Source: Clarireedia homoeocarpa
Lineage: Eukaryota > Ascomycota > Leotiomycetes > Helotiales > Rutstroemiaceae
Reading direction: 5' to 3'
Assembly: GCA_001465935.1 (NCBI GenBank)
Contig: LNKV01000007.1
Span: forward strand, 1,322,637 to 1,386,636
Length of the DNA: 64,000 bases
Part shown: positions 24,801-35,787 of the stretch, piece after piece
How the letters are laid out: each line of letters opens with the position of its first letter
Position numbering within the stretch: position 1 is the stretch's first letter
The notes under the pieces: generated by a model
What the model saw: only the letters and a program-made list of their open reading frames with translations
Databases searched by the model: none
Told to the model about the DNA's origin: nothing
Made by a program: the position numbers and the translations under genes

Positions 24801-25207
24801 TGGAAAACGTCAAGGAATGGCTCGACTCGGTCAACATTCCATTCTCCGAAGGTCCGCTCAATCTCAACTGGCCCACTATCATGAAAACCGTCACAGCCGA
24901 TCCCCATCAATTCTTCGCAGATGGCGGTTGGTCGTTCTTGGCGACTGAATCGGATGATGAAGATGGCGATGAGGAATCGGATGAGAGTGCGTTTGAGATG
25001 AGCGATAGCGAATTGGCGGCTAGTGACGAGAGTAGCGAGGAGGACTCGGATTTCGACTCTAATGCCAGTGATGATGAAGGTGAGGAGGACAGCGAGGATC
25101 AGAGCGAGGGTGAGGATTGGGATGAGTTGGAGAAGAAGGCGAAGCGGAAGGATAGGGAAAGTGGACTGGAGGATGAAGATGCGCCGAAGAAGAAGAGAAA
25201 GCATTAA
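21824..25207 (+). CDS. SPT16: FACT complex subunit Spt16
   Basis: Six exons (21824-22000, 22077-22161, 22218-22339, 22401-22553, 22606-24064, 24111-25207) join in phase to 1030 aa, the usual length for the family. The N-terminal part is the inactive aminopeptidase-like domain (FWLLGYEFPATLFLF, then GVIISSMGLRYKSYCS). A charged linker and the dimerisation and PH-like middle domains follow (PVPFHIQTIKN, DGKRVPGKVEIHQNGLRY, PFRELGFNGVPFRSNVF). The last 100 residues form a strongly acidic Asp/Glu/Ser tail that ends in a basic KKKRKH. Spt16 with Pob3 chaperones H2A-H2B and H3-H4 during transcription and replication. Four of the five introns cluster in the first 800 nt. Confidence 0.96.
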
Positions 25208-25584
25208 GCTGGGTTTGTATGTGGATATGATATTATGGTTAGAGGGGGATTATGAGCGGTGGGGAGAGGCAAATAGGGCAAAAATTGTCAGCGAAGATAA
25301 TAGTCTCAATGGTCATTGGGTGGTCGGGACGGAGAAGAGCCATGCTTCTTTTACGGTGTATTTTTGAACAGTTAATCTTTGGTTCGATGATATATTTCCG
25401 CGGCGTCTCTGTCTAGCGGGGGATTTTCTTGTCGGAAAGGGAATGAATGAGGAAATATATTATTTCTGGGATGATGGGTGGGGGAAAAGGGGTTTGAGAG
25501 AGGAAAAGTAGTCGAGAGGGAGTGAAATGAATGAGAAAGTTTACATGGTTATTAAAAAGTATTCTTATGTTTTCATATTTGTGT

Positions 25585-25638
25585 TGTGAGTGAGTGAGTG
25601 AGTGAGTGTGTGTGCGTGTGTGCGTGTGTGCGTGTATA
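25585..25638. repeat. GTGA / GTGTGC microsatellite
   Basis: A run of GTGA units passes into GTGTGC units, about 54 bp, in noncoding DNA 3' of SPT16. Confidence 0.8.
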
Positions 25639-26174
25639 TGGTTGGGTTATGCTGATCGATTGATCGACTGAGTTTCTTATGCGATAGCATCAATTCACCT
25701 TTCACAACCTTGAATTGGATGGATAGATGAATGGCAACATGTGGAGGGAAACATGGCCATCATCATGAAATAAATGTCAATAATGAAGGCGTTATCAAAA
25801 TTGATGGCTTGTACTGTACATGTACAGTAAGTACTTCATAGTCGTCGATCGAGGGGAAGGAATAACTAGCTAGCGTCACGAAAGCACCTGCCACAGCCAA
25901 GCATGCCGCTCACTAGAGAGGAACGGCCGACACGCATTGGGGGTTCTTTTTTTTCGTCATTCGGATGGATGATGCACGGAGCCAGCCCGTGGCTTGTCTG
26001 ATCTGCAGTAGGTACTGGAACGTTTAGACTGACCGGTCTTGGGTACGGACAGCTCAGCATGGACGGTGCTTAAGCTTTGGAGAGAGGAGAAGAAGAGGAA
26101 GGCAGGAAGGGAGAAAGGAAGCTTGAAAGAAAGAAAGCTTGACTTTTGGCATTCTATCTAGCGATGCGCAGCTT

Positions 26175-26213
26175 ACTCTACTCTACTCTACTCTACTCTA
26201 CCCTCTACTCTAC
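26175..26213. repeat. CTCTA pentanucleotide repeat
   Basis: About seven CTCTA units occur with one interruption (CCCTCTA). They lie in the long intergenic region. Confidence 0.85.
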
Positions 26214-26834
26214 CTTCATAGCAGACTTTTCCTAGCACACCTCTGAGGTATTTGTTGGAATGCTCTAACCTAGTCGACAGAAAGGCAAACTTGAAAATTG
26301 GCTTGTCCGTTGTTGCTATTCTTGGATGAGATCGTTGGACCTACAAAAGTACATGCGTGGTTGATCGACGAGATGGGTAACCAAAAACAACAGGTCGTTG
26401 GAACTTGGTTGGACTAGTTAGCGTGAATGAATGAATGGGTAGAGCTGGTAGAGCTCATTTTATGCGTTCGTGTGCGAGAAGTTAATATTCAAACTATTGG
26501 GAAGTTGTCGTAAGCAAGCAAATGTAACCCACCCCTCGCCCTGCCCTGCCTTGTCCTGTCCTGCGTGGATCGGAGCCTGAGGACACCAAAAGGCCATCGC
26601 ATCGGTCCAGACTTTCTGAACTGGGTCTGGGCAAGCTTACTTGGTACTGATCGGATTGATCGGTCGGTACGTACCTGGCAGGGAGAAAGATGGTGAGGAT
26701 AAATGAAGTGGAAGAGGGAAGAGGGAAGAAAGGGATGAGCGAATGAAAGTTCAGGAGGTGAGAAGTGGATGAAAAGAAAAAGAAAAGAAAGTTCAGTTCA
26801 GGAAAGTTCAGGAAAAGAGACTCAACTGGCTAAG

Positions 26835-26902
26835 GTTGGTTGGTTGGTTGGAGAATGAAAGGGGAATGAATATCACGGGAACAGTCGGTCGGTCGGTCGG
26901 TC
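26835..26902. repeat. GGTT and TCGG tetranucleotide runs
   Basis: Two short tetranucleotide repeats, (GGTT)4 near 26835-26850 and (TCGG)4-5 near 26884-26902, lie in noncoding DNA. Confidence 0.75.
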
Positions 26903-27908
26903 CCTCTGGGTTTGATAAATTCCATCAGCCCTTAATCAAATAACCTTGAAGCTCCGTGGTTGTGTGCTGCCAAAGGGAAAATTGAGGCGAGACATTCATC
27001 GACAGGGCCATTCATCAACAGGGCAATGGCAGCTTTTACGGCCAGACCTTATTGTAGTATACGAAGGATAGTTCTAGGTTACGAAGTGCATATACTTTGG
27101 CTCGGAAAATGCACACGAGGTCGAGGCTCTCTTTTCTCGTGTTCTTGGTTATGATTCGTATTCCCTCCATGCGTGTTTCGAACGAGATTTATCCAATGAA
27201 GCAATCAGCAGAAGACTAATGCAGGTCCCAAAGGCCGAAAGCGCCTTTTTCGCGCGTGTGAATCTCATGATTGGCCAACATATCGTCATTCCCCTTTTCC
27301 CTTTTCTTCTGCCCCAGATGCTCCGAGCCTTTCAACGACCGCACAGGAAAACATTTCACAAGTAACAAAGAGATCGCGCCCAGGTGATTGGCGAGGACGT
27401 TGCAGCAAAGTGGATGCGGTGGCCTTGTTCCCGGCAAGTCATCGCCCTTGGCACAGCCCCCCCGACATCCATCTTCCGCCCACTCGCCAGGGACTGCATC
27501 CACTGAAATGTACAAGTCCATCTCGCCATTCACAGGGAAGTTACGGCTGTAACACGTACGAAGCATGTACCTGGCAGTTATTCCCCCCCGCTCGTACAAA
27601 GTAGTTCATCCTTACCTCGTTCATTTCGAAAAAAAAAAACATTCGAGAACTTCGCCTTCCTTTCCTCCTCCTCTTCGCTTTATACTTAGACCCCACTCAC
27701 TCTCTCCATCTCACCCTCTCTTACTTCCTCTCACCTTCTTTACAATCTTCAAAAGTCATCGAGATTCCTTTTCTTGGTTGATTAATACAATAGTTCCTTC
27801 TTTAATTCAAATCTTCAATCTCCAATCTTCATACCGTCGTTTCCAAAGAGACCTTTTTCCAAATCCCATTCACCAAAACTACAGTCATTCAACCATTCCC
27901 CGAGACCA

Positions 27909-27952
27909 CTTCTTGACATACTCCAAACTTCTTCTTGACATACTCCAAACTT
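27909..27952. repeat. Perfect 22-bp tandem duplication
   Basis: Two adjacent identical 22-bp units (27909-27930 and 27931-27952) lie in the pyrimidine-rich leader about 100 bp before the GH17 start codon. Confidence 0.85.
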
Positions 27953-28054
27953 CTTCTGTCCATTCTTCAAACTCTCAAAATACATTCAACAAAACCCATC
28001 AACCATCAACACTTTCGCTGAATTGATATCCAAAACCCCATCTACAATTTAATA

Positions 28055-29541
28055 ATGTTGTCAAAGACTATTCTTGCCATTGCGGCTTCGCTATCAACTG
28101 CCTCTGCTGTTAACCAGGGTTTCAACTACGGTGCAACAAACGCAGACGGCTCATTCAGAAGTCAACAGGATTTCCAGGATGCTTTCAAAACTGCCCAGTC
28201 CCTTGTTGGCACATCGGGCTTCACCAGTGCTAGATTATACACCATGGTCGTATGTTGCCAGCCTCTCCAGACCAACATTCGTATTGATACTGACCATCTT
28301 TCCAGCAAGGAGGAAGCTCAACCGACGAACCTACATCAGCTATCCCCGCAGCTATTGCTTCCGACACAACTCTTCTCCTCGGTTTATGGGCATCTGGCGG
28401 ACAAGCTGGAATAACCTCCGAAATCAAGGCTCTTAAATCCGCCATTGCCCAATATGGCACTGCTTTCACTAGCCGTGTCGTCGGTATCTCTGTCGGATCC
28501 GAGGATCTGTACAGAAACTCCCCAACCGGTATCGCAGCCAAGTCGGGTTACGGTGCCAACCCAGAAGACCTCGTCAGCTATATCAGCCAAGTCAAGGCCG
28601 CCATCGCCGGTACTCCATTGAGCGGTGCATCCATTGGTCACGTCGACACATGGACTGCTTGGGTCAACGGATCTAACGCTGCTGTTGCACAGGCCGTTGA
28701 CTGGGTTGGAATGGATGCGTAAGTCATTGGTATCTTTGCTGCACTCTCTCCTTACTTACATCCCTCATCTAGTTACCCATACTTCCAATCTACCGAAGCA
28801 AACGGCGTCTCCGAAGGAAAGTCTCTCTTCAATGCTGCCTTGGCAGCAACTCAAAGCGCAGCAGGTGGAAAGGACGTCTGGATCACTGAAACCGGATGGC
28901 CAGTTACTGGTGCCACTGAGGGACAAGGTGTACCAAGCACTGACAACGCCAAAACCTACTGGGACGATGTCGGATGCCCCAACTTCGGAAAGGTCAACCT
29001 GTACTGGTACACTCTTCAAGACCAAAACGCTGGTGGCTCCGTTGCACCATCTTTCGGTATTGTCGGCAGCAAGTTGAGCACCACTCCTCTTTTCGATCTC
29101 AGCTGCTCCAACTCCAATAACTCTACTTCGGCAACTTCTACCGCTTCAGGAGCTCTTGCAAGCAGTGCCTCATCTCTCGCATCTCAAGCAACCGGTGGTG
29201 CCGTCGCTTCATCTGGATCCGGTCTTTCCCCATCCGGAATGGGTAACGGTATCAGTCCTTCAGGATCAGTCGCCTCGGGATATGCTGCCCCATCCGGAAC
29301 TGGCTCGGCTGGTTACGGAAATGGGTCCAACGGTACCTACACTGCTACCACCATCCGAACTGCACCAGCCGGGTCTACCGCTACCGGATCATCGGGAAGC
29401 GGCTCTGCATCAGGTACCTCGGGATCATCAGGATCCTCCACCACTAGCAAGCCATCTCAATCAACCAACAGTGCCTCATCCCTTACCGGATCTGTCGCAC
29501 TTGCACTCGGTGCGGTCTTTGCCGTAGCAGCTGCTTTGTAA
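28055..29541 (+). CDS. GPI-anchored GH17 endo-1,3-beta-glucanase
   Basis: Three exons (28055-28249, 28306-28718, 28773-29541) encode 458 aa. Residues 1-18 are a signal peptide. The GH17 domain has the acid/base region VGISVGSEDLYRN and the nucleophile motif WITETGWPVTG. A Ser/Thr/Gly-rich, glycosylation-prone stalk of about 140 residues follows. It ends in a hydrophobic C-terminal segment (LTGSVALALGAVFAVAAAL), which is the GPI attachment signal. Fungal relatives (EglC/Bgl2-like) cleave or remodel wall beta-1,3-glucan. The next gene downstream on the same strand is a GH76 Dfg5-type protein, which acts on GPI proteins at the wall. Confidence 0.92.
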
Positions 29542-31303
29542 ATGTAGGAAAAGTTGTTATGGGAAATAATTAGGAGTCTGGGCAGGCATTTGGCTCTGGA
29601 CAAGGTACAATAGCATTGACTGGCTGGCATTTCCATATGGGGGGGGCACGCTGTAGCTTTTGCTTCTTTTCATTGTGGCATCTTTTAGCGGTGGATTGAT
29701 TATCCATTCATGATAGAGGAGTTTTACATTACCAGTCGATATTAGACTACAAAATTGACATGACGCATTAAATAATAGTTTTAAGAAGGTCTTGGATTAC
29801 CAGGCTCGCCATGTATGCTTCTTGGATTGTGATGGTGATAGTCACTGATAGATACTCTGCTGAAGATGTGTGGGTCGATGCATGTCATTTGCAAAGGCCA
29901 ATTTTCTTGAGTCAAAGTGTCGCAAAGTCGTTCGTCATAGCATTCCTGGGTTCCCGCATGGTGCACCAAAAATAGATATGAGAATTATTGGGGGGATAAT
30001 GCAGCTGATAGCGATAGGCGTTGGGGTTTTGGCACTGGCTCTGGTTGTAACTTAGTTTCTAAACACTATATACAGTAAGGTACTACGGGACTACGGTATT
30101 TCAATGCAATGGATCTGGTGGGAAAGTGACAGATGGCACGTTGACATGGCATTGAAATTTACTTGGATGTAACCAACTTATTTACTCGGTATTAATTCTT
30201 TCAATCCCACACACCAACTCGTACACTCGCGACAAAGAATAATCTTAGCATGTGAAAAGTAACCAACCAACCAACCTTACCTCTCTCTGTGCACTGTAAC
30301 AATTTCAGACGTTTGGATTGCAAATTTAACAACCGGATCCCGTACACCACCCTCTTCCCTATCCGTCGTCGTCATAGTGGACTTCCCCATTCCCCCCAAA
30401 CCCCAAGGTCCCCGCCGCACCCAAGATTTAAAGCGCGCACTGCGGGTACAGAGTCGAGGTCGGTCGAGATAGAGCCTGATAGGGCCGTAAGTAAGCATAA
30501 GCTTATCGGAAATTAGTGCGAGGGGAGAGCGGCGATTAGCAGAGAAGCTTCAATGAAGTGTAGTTAAGTCGTAAGAGTTGAAGGAATGCAGTGATGATGG
30601 ATCTTTGGAAGGTACAAGTACAAGTACAGTACTTTACTGGAGCATTCATTTTCCTCGTATTTAATTCCCTTTCTCACCCCTCCCCTCTTCTTCCTCCTCG
30701 CACACACACACAAATACTGTAGCTGGCACCCAGGGTTTTTTGCACCGCCTCCGGAAAATGATACCTACTGTAGGATTTCCATAACACTTCCTAATACACT
30801 TCCTAATACAAACACTTCTACTCGCTTCTTTTGCCCTCCTTTGCCCTCCTTTGCCCTCCTTTGCCCTCCTTTGCCCTCCTCTTTTTCGGCTTTTCTCTTC
30901 CCTGCTTTCTAAACTTTTCGCGCCGCGCTGACATCCCGAGCATCCCCATCTCAGCCCATTTCCCTCCCACTAACTCGATTGGATACCACTCAATCTTTCC
31001 ATCCTTCCCTAATTGTCCTTCCTCGACTGCCACCCCAATACCTTCCTTGTCTGAACCTCTTCCATCTCCTCGATCCATTTGTCATCTGTCTTCATTCATT
31101 ACTTCCTCAAATCTTTCTCTCCATGATCTTCAAATCATCCCAGGACTGATTTGTGACGAGTGAAAAGTTGTGGATGTCCGTTCGTTTCTGTTTATCGCTG
31201 TGTTTCGTCTGATTGTATCTGATCCGCTGATCAATCGAGCTCTGATCCTTCCTCGTGTTTCCTCGCACTTTTCCCTCGACACTCATAAACTCAGGTCGAC
31301 ACG
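29542..31303. other. Intergenic, 29.5-31.3 kb
   Basis: About 1.8 kb separate the two cell-wall genes. The region contains a perfect 10-bp tandem repeat at 30831-30880 and a duplicated CACTTCCTAATA segment near 30786-30810. The last few hundred bases are pyrimidine-rich, as expected for the GH76 promoter. I see no supported gene. Confidence 0.5.
30831..30880. repeat. 10-bp tandem repeat, five perfect copies
   Basis: Five identical TTGCCCTCCT units lie about 420-470 bp upstream of the GH76 start codon. They form a strand-asymmetric pyrimidine tract. Confidence 0.9.
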
Positions 31304-32928
31304 ATGCTTTATTCATTCGTTTTATCCGCTGCGACAGCAGCATTGTTTGGAAGTCATGCAGCAAATGCGATAGATCTAGATATTAACTCAGAGGGTAAGC
31401 ATTGAATTTGTGCCTTAGCAAAAACTTCCGTAGGGTCGGTCGCTGTGCAATTCACTGACGTGCAATGAAACAACCAGATTCGATCAGAAATGCTGCTGCC
31501 ACGATCGCATACGATATGATGACATACTACAAAGGGAATCAGTCTGGTGGGATACCAGGAGTTTTGCCCGGCCCTCCACCAGATCCTACATGGGGCTGTA
31601 AGTCTTCTCTACCTCTCTGATACTGGACGTCTCGCTCACAGCTTGCTCAGACTACTGGTGGGAATCCGGAGCAATGTGGGGCACGTTGATCGATTACTGG
31701 TATTATACAGGAGATACCTCATACAACGATGTGGCGGCAGCAGGGATTCAATGGCAGACTGGTGCGAATAACGATATGATGCCGTCGAATTGGTCGCAGT
31801 CCATGGGAAACGACGATCAAGGGTTTTGGGGAATGACTGCTATGTCTGCAGCGGAAACAAACTTTCAAAATCCTCCTTCAAATAGACCGGGTTGGCTGGC
31901 GTTAGCACAGGCTGTTTTCAATACACAGGCTGTTAGACCAGATAATACTTGTGGTGGAGGGTAGGTCTTGGAACATTCCGACTCGAGCGGAAGCTACGTA
32001 TACTGACTGACACGGTAATAGATTGCGATGGCAAGTTTACCCATATCTTACGGGTTACGATTACAAGAACTCTATTGCAAATGGATGCTTTTTCAACCTA
32101 GGTGCACGACTGGCAAGATATACAAACAACGATACCTATGCTCAACATGCCGAAAAGACCTGGGATTGGATTACTAGCGTTGGGCTGATGGATAAGAACT
32201 ACTTGATCTACGATGGAGCTCATATTGAGTACAACTGCACAGATATCAACAAAGTTCAATTTTCCTACAATATGGGAGTGTGGTTACTGGGTGCGGCTAC
32301 AATGTATAACTACGTAAGTGTTCTCTATATCAAGTGAAGAGCCAGTCATAATCCTAACTTGTGATAGACAAATGGAAGCGCAATCTGGAAGGAGCGCGTA
32401 GACGGACTTCTCAACTCGACGCTCAACACATTCTTCCCTAACAACATCGCATATGAAGTGGCTTGTGAACCGAAACTCAGCTGCACAACCGACATGTTCA
32501 GCTTCAAAGCCTTCCTGACGCGCTGGCTTGCTGCTACCACGAAAATGGCACCACACACCTACGATCTAGTCATGCCTCGCCTGAAAGCTTCCGCCATCGC
32601 AGCTGCCCAGCAATGCTCGGGCGGAGATACCAAACGTTGGTGCGGCTTGTCGTGGAGCAAAGGCACCGAATGGGACGGAACGCAAGGAGTCGGCCAGCAA
32701 ATGGCGGCCATGTCGGTGATCTTTGTGAACCTCGTGCAGAATATTAAGGCTCCAGTGACCAACAGCACTGGTGGAACTAGTGTGGGGAATAATGCGGCGG
32801 GATCGAATAGTGCGACGGAGTTGGATCCTATCGAGCCTGCTTCGAAGGGGGATAAGATTGGTGCGGGGTTCGTGACGACGGTGGTGCTGTTGGCAGCGAC
32901 GGTGATGTTTGGGTGGATGAGTATTTGA
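31304..32928 (+). CDS. DFG5: GH76 Dfg5/Dcw1-type cell-wall mannanase-like protein
   Basis: Five exons (31304-31394, 31478-31597, 31651-31960, 32022-32313, 32368-32928) give 457 aa. A signal peptide (to about residue 22) is followed by a GH76 alpha-1,6-mannanase-like domain. It shows YYWWESGAMWGTLIDYW, the catalytic Asp pair in MGNDDQGFWG, GLRWQVYPY, and CGLSWSKGTEWDG near the end. The C-terminus is hydrophobic (FVTTVVLLAATVMFGWMSI) after a hydrophilic linker, fitting a GPI signal. In yeasts and moulds Dfg5/Dcw1 transfer GPI-anchored proteins from the membrane to wall glucan through the GPI glycan. Whether this copy is the DFG5 or DCW1 orthologue cannot be told here. Confidence 0.9.
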
Positions 32929-33230
32929 GGAGGGGTTCAGGAGGGGGGGGGTTTGAGGGATGGATAGGGAGTGGGGTAAAGGTACATTTGAGACTTTTAA
33001 AATGAATAGGGTATAGGATTAGGTATTGGAGTCTAGGGATAATGTTTATTTTACGTTTTTAAACAGATCAAAGAAAGAAAGAATGGATGATTCAATGAAT
33101 GGTTGGAAAATTGGAAATGGTGTCAAGTGTGATGGTATATAGGGTGGTGGATTTGGGGGAGTTTGCGTGGAGGCTCGAAGGGGGGGCATGGAGGTGGTTG
33201 GGTAGTATAGTGTGAGGAATGAATAGAAAT

Positions 33231-33278
33231 GGATCACCAGGGGGTGTACTAACTCATTGGACGCGGATTTTAAGCGAA
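33231..33278 (+). repeat. Left terminal inverted repeat (48 bp)
   Basis: Perfect inverted match to 34653-34700. The inner part begins CAGGGGGTGTAC, reminiscent of fungal Tc1-type ends. Confidence 0.93.
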
Positions 33279-33334
33279 AAACCTCATAAAAATAATTTTC
33301 AATAAGTGACACCTTTTAATCAACTACATTAAAA

Positions 33335-34609
33335 ATGGTCAACACCAGACGTACAAGACGCGATATTACACCTCCTAGTCAGGTTATATATAAGGAACAT
33401 TCGACTAAAAAAAGAATACGATTCTACGATACGTTGGACAGTAGGAAGCCTAAGGAGTCAGTACCCTCCTTCGCAACCCGTTTTGGCATTGCACGAAGCA
33501 CCGTATATTATTTGATCGAACAACGCAAAAAGTTTGGGGATAACGCGTATCATCATACTCGCAAGCTCTCAAATAATCTAGGGCCACCATTGCGACACTC
33601 CCCCGAGACCTATAAACAGCTGGTTGATCCTGCTTCGAACCCGGTACGCGATCAAGTATATAAGGTTCAACTTCAGTATCACAATATTCGTCTTAAACCG
33701 CGCCAACTAGGTCGGAATCTACGTCGATATACTAAACAGGCTCGGCGCTATAAGCAGGCCTATGTTAAGAAGCAGATTTCCCCTTCGAACAAGACAAAGC
33801 GAGTGCAATATAGGTATAATCATGTCAACGATACTATAGAGGAGTACTGGGCTTATATCCTCTTTACAGACGAGTTCCATATTGATCCAGCTGCACAAGG
33901 TATAGGTTATATCCTACGTGAGCAGAGAACACGATATGACTCTGAGAATATCCAAGAAAAGCCTGCTCTTGAAGGGTCAAAATTGCATATTGCAGGATGG
34001 ATCAATTGGTATACGAAAGCGGACAAGCTTGAGTTCTATAATGATAAAGAATTATATATAAAGAAGCCTAAACATCCTCGGAAGCCTAGAAGAAGGAAAG
34101 CTGATACTGATGAGGTATAGGAACGTCGCCTAGCTGAATGGCAAGCCTCGATCGGGCATGAGAAGGAGGTCAAGCCTAAGGGCAATGCAATAACCCAGAA
34201 GTACTATATTGAACGTCTATTACCTGTTTATTGCAATGCACTTCAAAAGCTTAGGGCAGAAGAGGGTAGTTGCCCTACAGATTGGCTTCTACAAGAGGAT
34301 GGAGATCCTTCACATAGGATAAGGAAGCATAGCTTAGCATCGATGTATAAGGAGGCAAATTGGATTCTTAGTATTATTCATCCCCCTCAGTCGCCTGATC
34401 TGAACCCTATTGAGGGTATTTGGAACATTCTAAAGCCACGGGTATGTAAAAGGGAATAGTATACTCTGGAGGAGTTAAAAGAGGTTATCCAGGATGAATG
34501 GAGTAAGATTACGATGAAGGAAGTTCGAGCCCGTATTATAGAGATGCCAGCACGATGTAAACAAGTAATTGCAAGTGGTGGGAAGCCTATTAGAAGTGAT
34601 TTGTGGTAG
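33335..34609 (+). pseudogene. Tc1/mariner DDE transposase with two in-frame stops
   Basis: The frame of 425 codons is intact except for TAG at 34118 and TAG at 34457. The N-terminus has a helix-turn-helix (FATRFGIARSTVYYLI). The catalytic triad is visible: ILFTDEFH (first Asp), LLQEDGDPSH (second Asp) and HPPQSPDLNPIEGIW (third acid). The C-terminal tail after the second stop is also conserved. The first stop is consistent with CAG-to-TAG and the second with TGG-to-TAG or CAG-to-TAG. Both are changes expected from repeat-induced point mutation or simple C deamination. The intact first 261 codons contain only the DNA-binding part and the first Asp. Confidence 0.9.
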
Positions 34610-34652
34610 TTATAATAAAAAAATCATGATTTTGTATGCCTTTTTGATGATA

Positions 34653-34700
34653 TTCGCTTAAAATCCGCGTCCAATGAGTTAGTACACCCCCTGGTGATCC
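34653..34700 (-). repeat. Right terminal inverted repeat (48 bp)
   Basis: Perfect inverted match to the left end at 33231-33278. It lies 44 bp past the transposase stop codon. Confidence 0.93.
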
Positions 34701-35100
34701 GTTGCTTATCGCCTTCCCTGCACAGCCCGCGAGTGCAGCGTAACACAAGCAGGGTCACAGTAGGATTAGTGGCTTATACTGTACTGTACAATACCGTGCC
34801 CTCCACTGGCCCCAGCAGATGTGGCGTGGCACCTCCTGACCCCACATTTGTATGCATGACAAGCATGGCAAGTTGTAACGATGGAAGCAGCTTGTAACGA
34901 ACTAACCTCCTATCATCTTCTCCAATTTGAAGCTGCTACATACTATGCGAATAGCACCCGTCCTAGACCCTTGTGTCATTCCTACGAGGATAGGACTCGA
35001 AAATTTTCTGCTGCTATGCAAACTTCAGGAAGCAAAACTTCTTTGTCTCTTCATCAAATTTCCTACCTGATCTACTCATTAACTTTCGTTGAATGCAAAG
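34701..35100. promoter_or_regulatory. Upstream region of the first UstYa-like gene
   Basis: A 400-bp stretch lies between the transposon end and the start of the first UstYa-like gene. It contains a GTACTGTAC-type palindromic run near 34778-34790. I see no gene. Confidence 0.45.
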
Positions 35101-35787
35101 ATGGCGATCAAGCAAGATGAAGACTCTCTGGAGTCTCAAGATCCGTTACTCTCTGAAAAGTTTGATGAAGCGAAAGACAAGGAGCCTCCACAGCGAATGT
35201 TCAGGTCAACCGGACACCTACTAGCTTTCGGTGTGATGACAATACTCTTCTTCACATTATTCCTCCTTTCAGTATTCGCCGCAGCACGACGGACCCCTCA
35301 AGCCGTCTCAAAACTTGAGCCTCCAGATCATACATTTTGTGGACATACACCGGAGGACGCGATCAAAAATGGATGCCACTTCGAATCCATGCTCAGCTCA
35401 TGGGTCCCAGACGCTTGCTACTTCGACGGAGCTGAGCAGGGCTACGATGTCTTCAGCGATCTGCCTTGGTTCGCAGATCCCTTTCTAAAACAACCGTTGA
35501 CCGACCTAGAGATGATGCATGTGAGGGCGGGCAACTACAGCCACGTGTATACCACCTGGTCTTACCACGACGAGCATTGTTTGTACACGTGGAGGAAGTT
35601 GGCGATGGCAATGGAAAGACGGCTACCTTACATTGATACCAAAACCGCGAATGAGGAGCATTCTCTGCACTGCGCAATGAGGACGCGCAATTATGTTAGG
35701 GAGGACGGGCAGGAAATAATCGCGGATCTGCAAACCGTGGGTTTGAAAGTCACATTGACTTATTTCGGATGTGTATCCTTATTCTGA
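35101..35787 (+). CDS. UstYa-like (paired HxxHC) membrane protein, copy 1
   Basis: 228 aa from the ATG at 35101; an ATG four codons earlier at 35089 is possible. A cytosolic N-terminus with an LL-type acidic stretch is followed by one membrane segment (about residues 38-60) and a lumenal/outside domain. Two HxxHC motifs, HDEHC (156-160) and HSLHC (187-191), lie 31 residues apart, as in UstYa-type (DUF3328) proteins. Cys pairs CGHTPEDA and NGCHF precede them. The neighbour at 37578 is a paralogue with identical motif spacing. The C-terminus is uncertain: a 34-nt GT-AG segment at about 35771-35804 would give an FGCRPL ending like the paralogue, but is short for an intron. UstYa proteins act in fungal ribosomal-peptide modification; that role here is inference. 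Confidence 0.72.
   Translation: MAIKQDEDSLESQDPLLSEKFDEAKDKEPPQRMFRSTGHLLAFGVMTILFFTLFLLSVFAAARRTPQAVSKLEPPDHTFCGHTPEDAIKNGCHFESMLSSWVPDACYFDGAEQGYDVFSDLPWFADPFLKQPLTDLEMMHVRAGNYSHVYTTWSYHDEHCLYTWRKLAMAMERRLPYIDTKTANEEHSLHCAMRTRNYVREDGQEIIADLQTVGLKVTLTYFGCVSLF

Larger units (their letters stand above)
25208..28054. other. Long low-complexity intergenic region
   Basis: A stretch of 2.85 kb has no supported gene. It is rich in simple repeats: GTGA/GTGTGC, CTCTA, GGTT and TCGG runs, and long purine tracts (GAAAG). A 14-bp perfect palindrome CTGTACATGTACAG lies near 25816. The last 430 bp before the GH17 start are pyrimidine-rich, as in strong fungal promoters or leaders. One minus-strand frame of 127 codons (27216-27599) is not convincing. 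Confidence 0.55.
33231..34700 (+). mobile_element. Tc1/mariner-like DNA transposon
   Basis: A 1470-bp element is bounded by perfect 48-bp inverted repeats (33231-33278 and 34653-34700). One gene lies inside (33335-34609). No TA target duplication is visible; the flanks read AAT on the left and GTT on the right. The perfect ends suggest a fairly recent insertion. Two in-frame stops in the transposase argue this copy is not autonomous. It sits between the GH76 gene and the UstYa-like pair. Confidence 0.93.

Noticed and set aside
24602..25204. 200-codon minus-strand frame under the SPT16 tail
   Set aside because: It is the complement of the acidic tail, giving artificial Leu/Ile-rich sequence.
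27216..27599. 127-codon minus-strand frame in the gene desert
   Set aside because: No signal, domain or splice support, and it lies in the promoter region of the GH17 gene.
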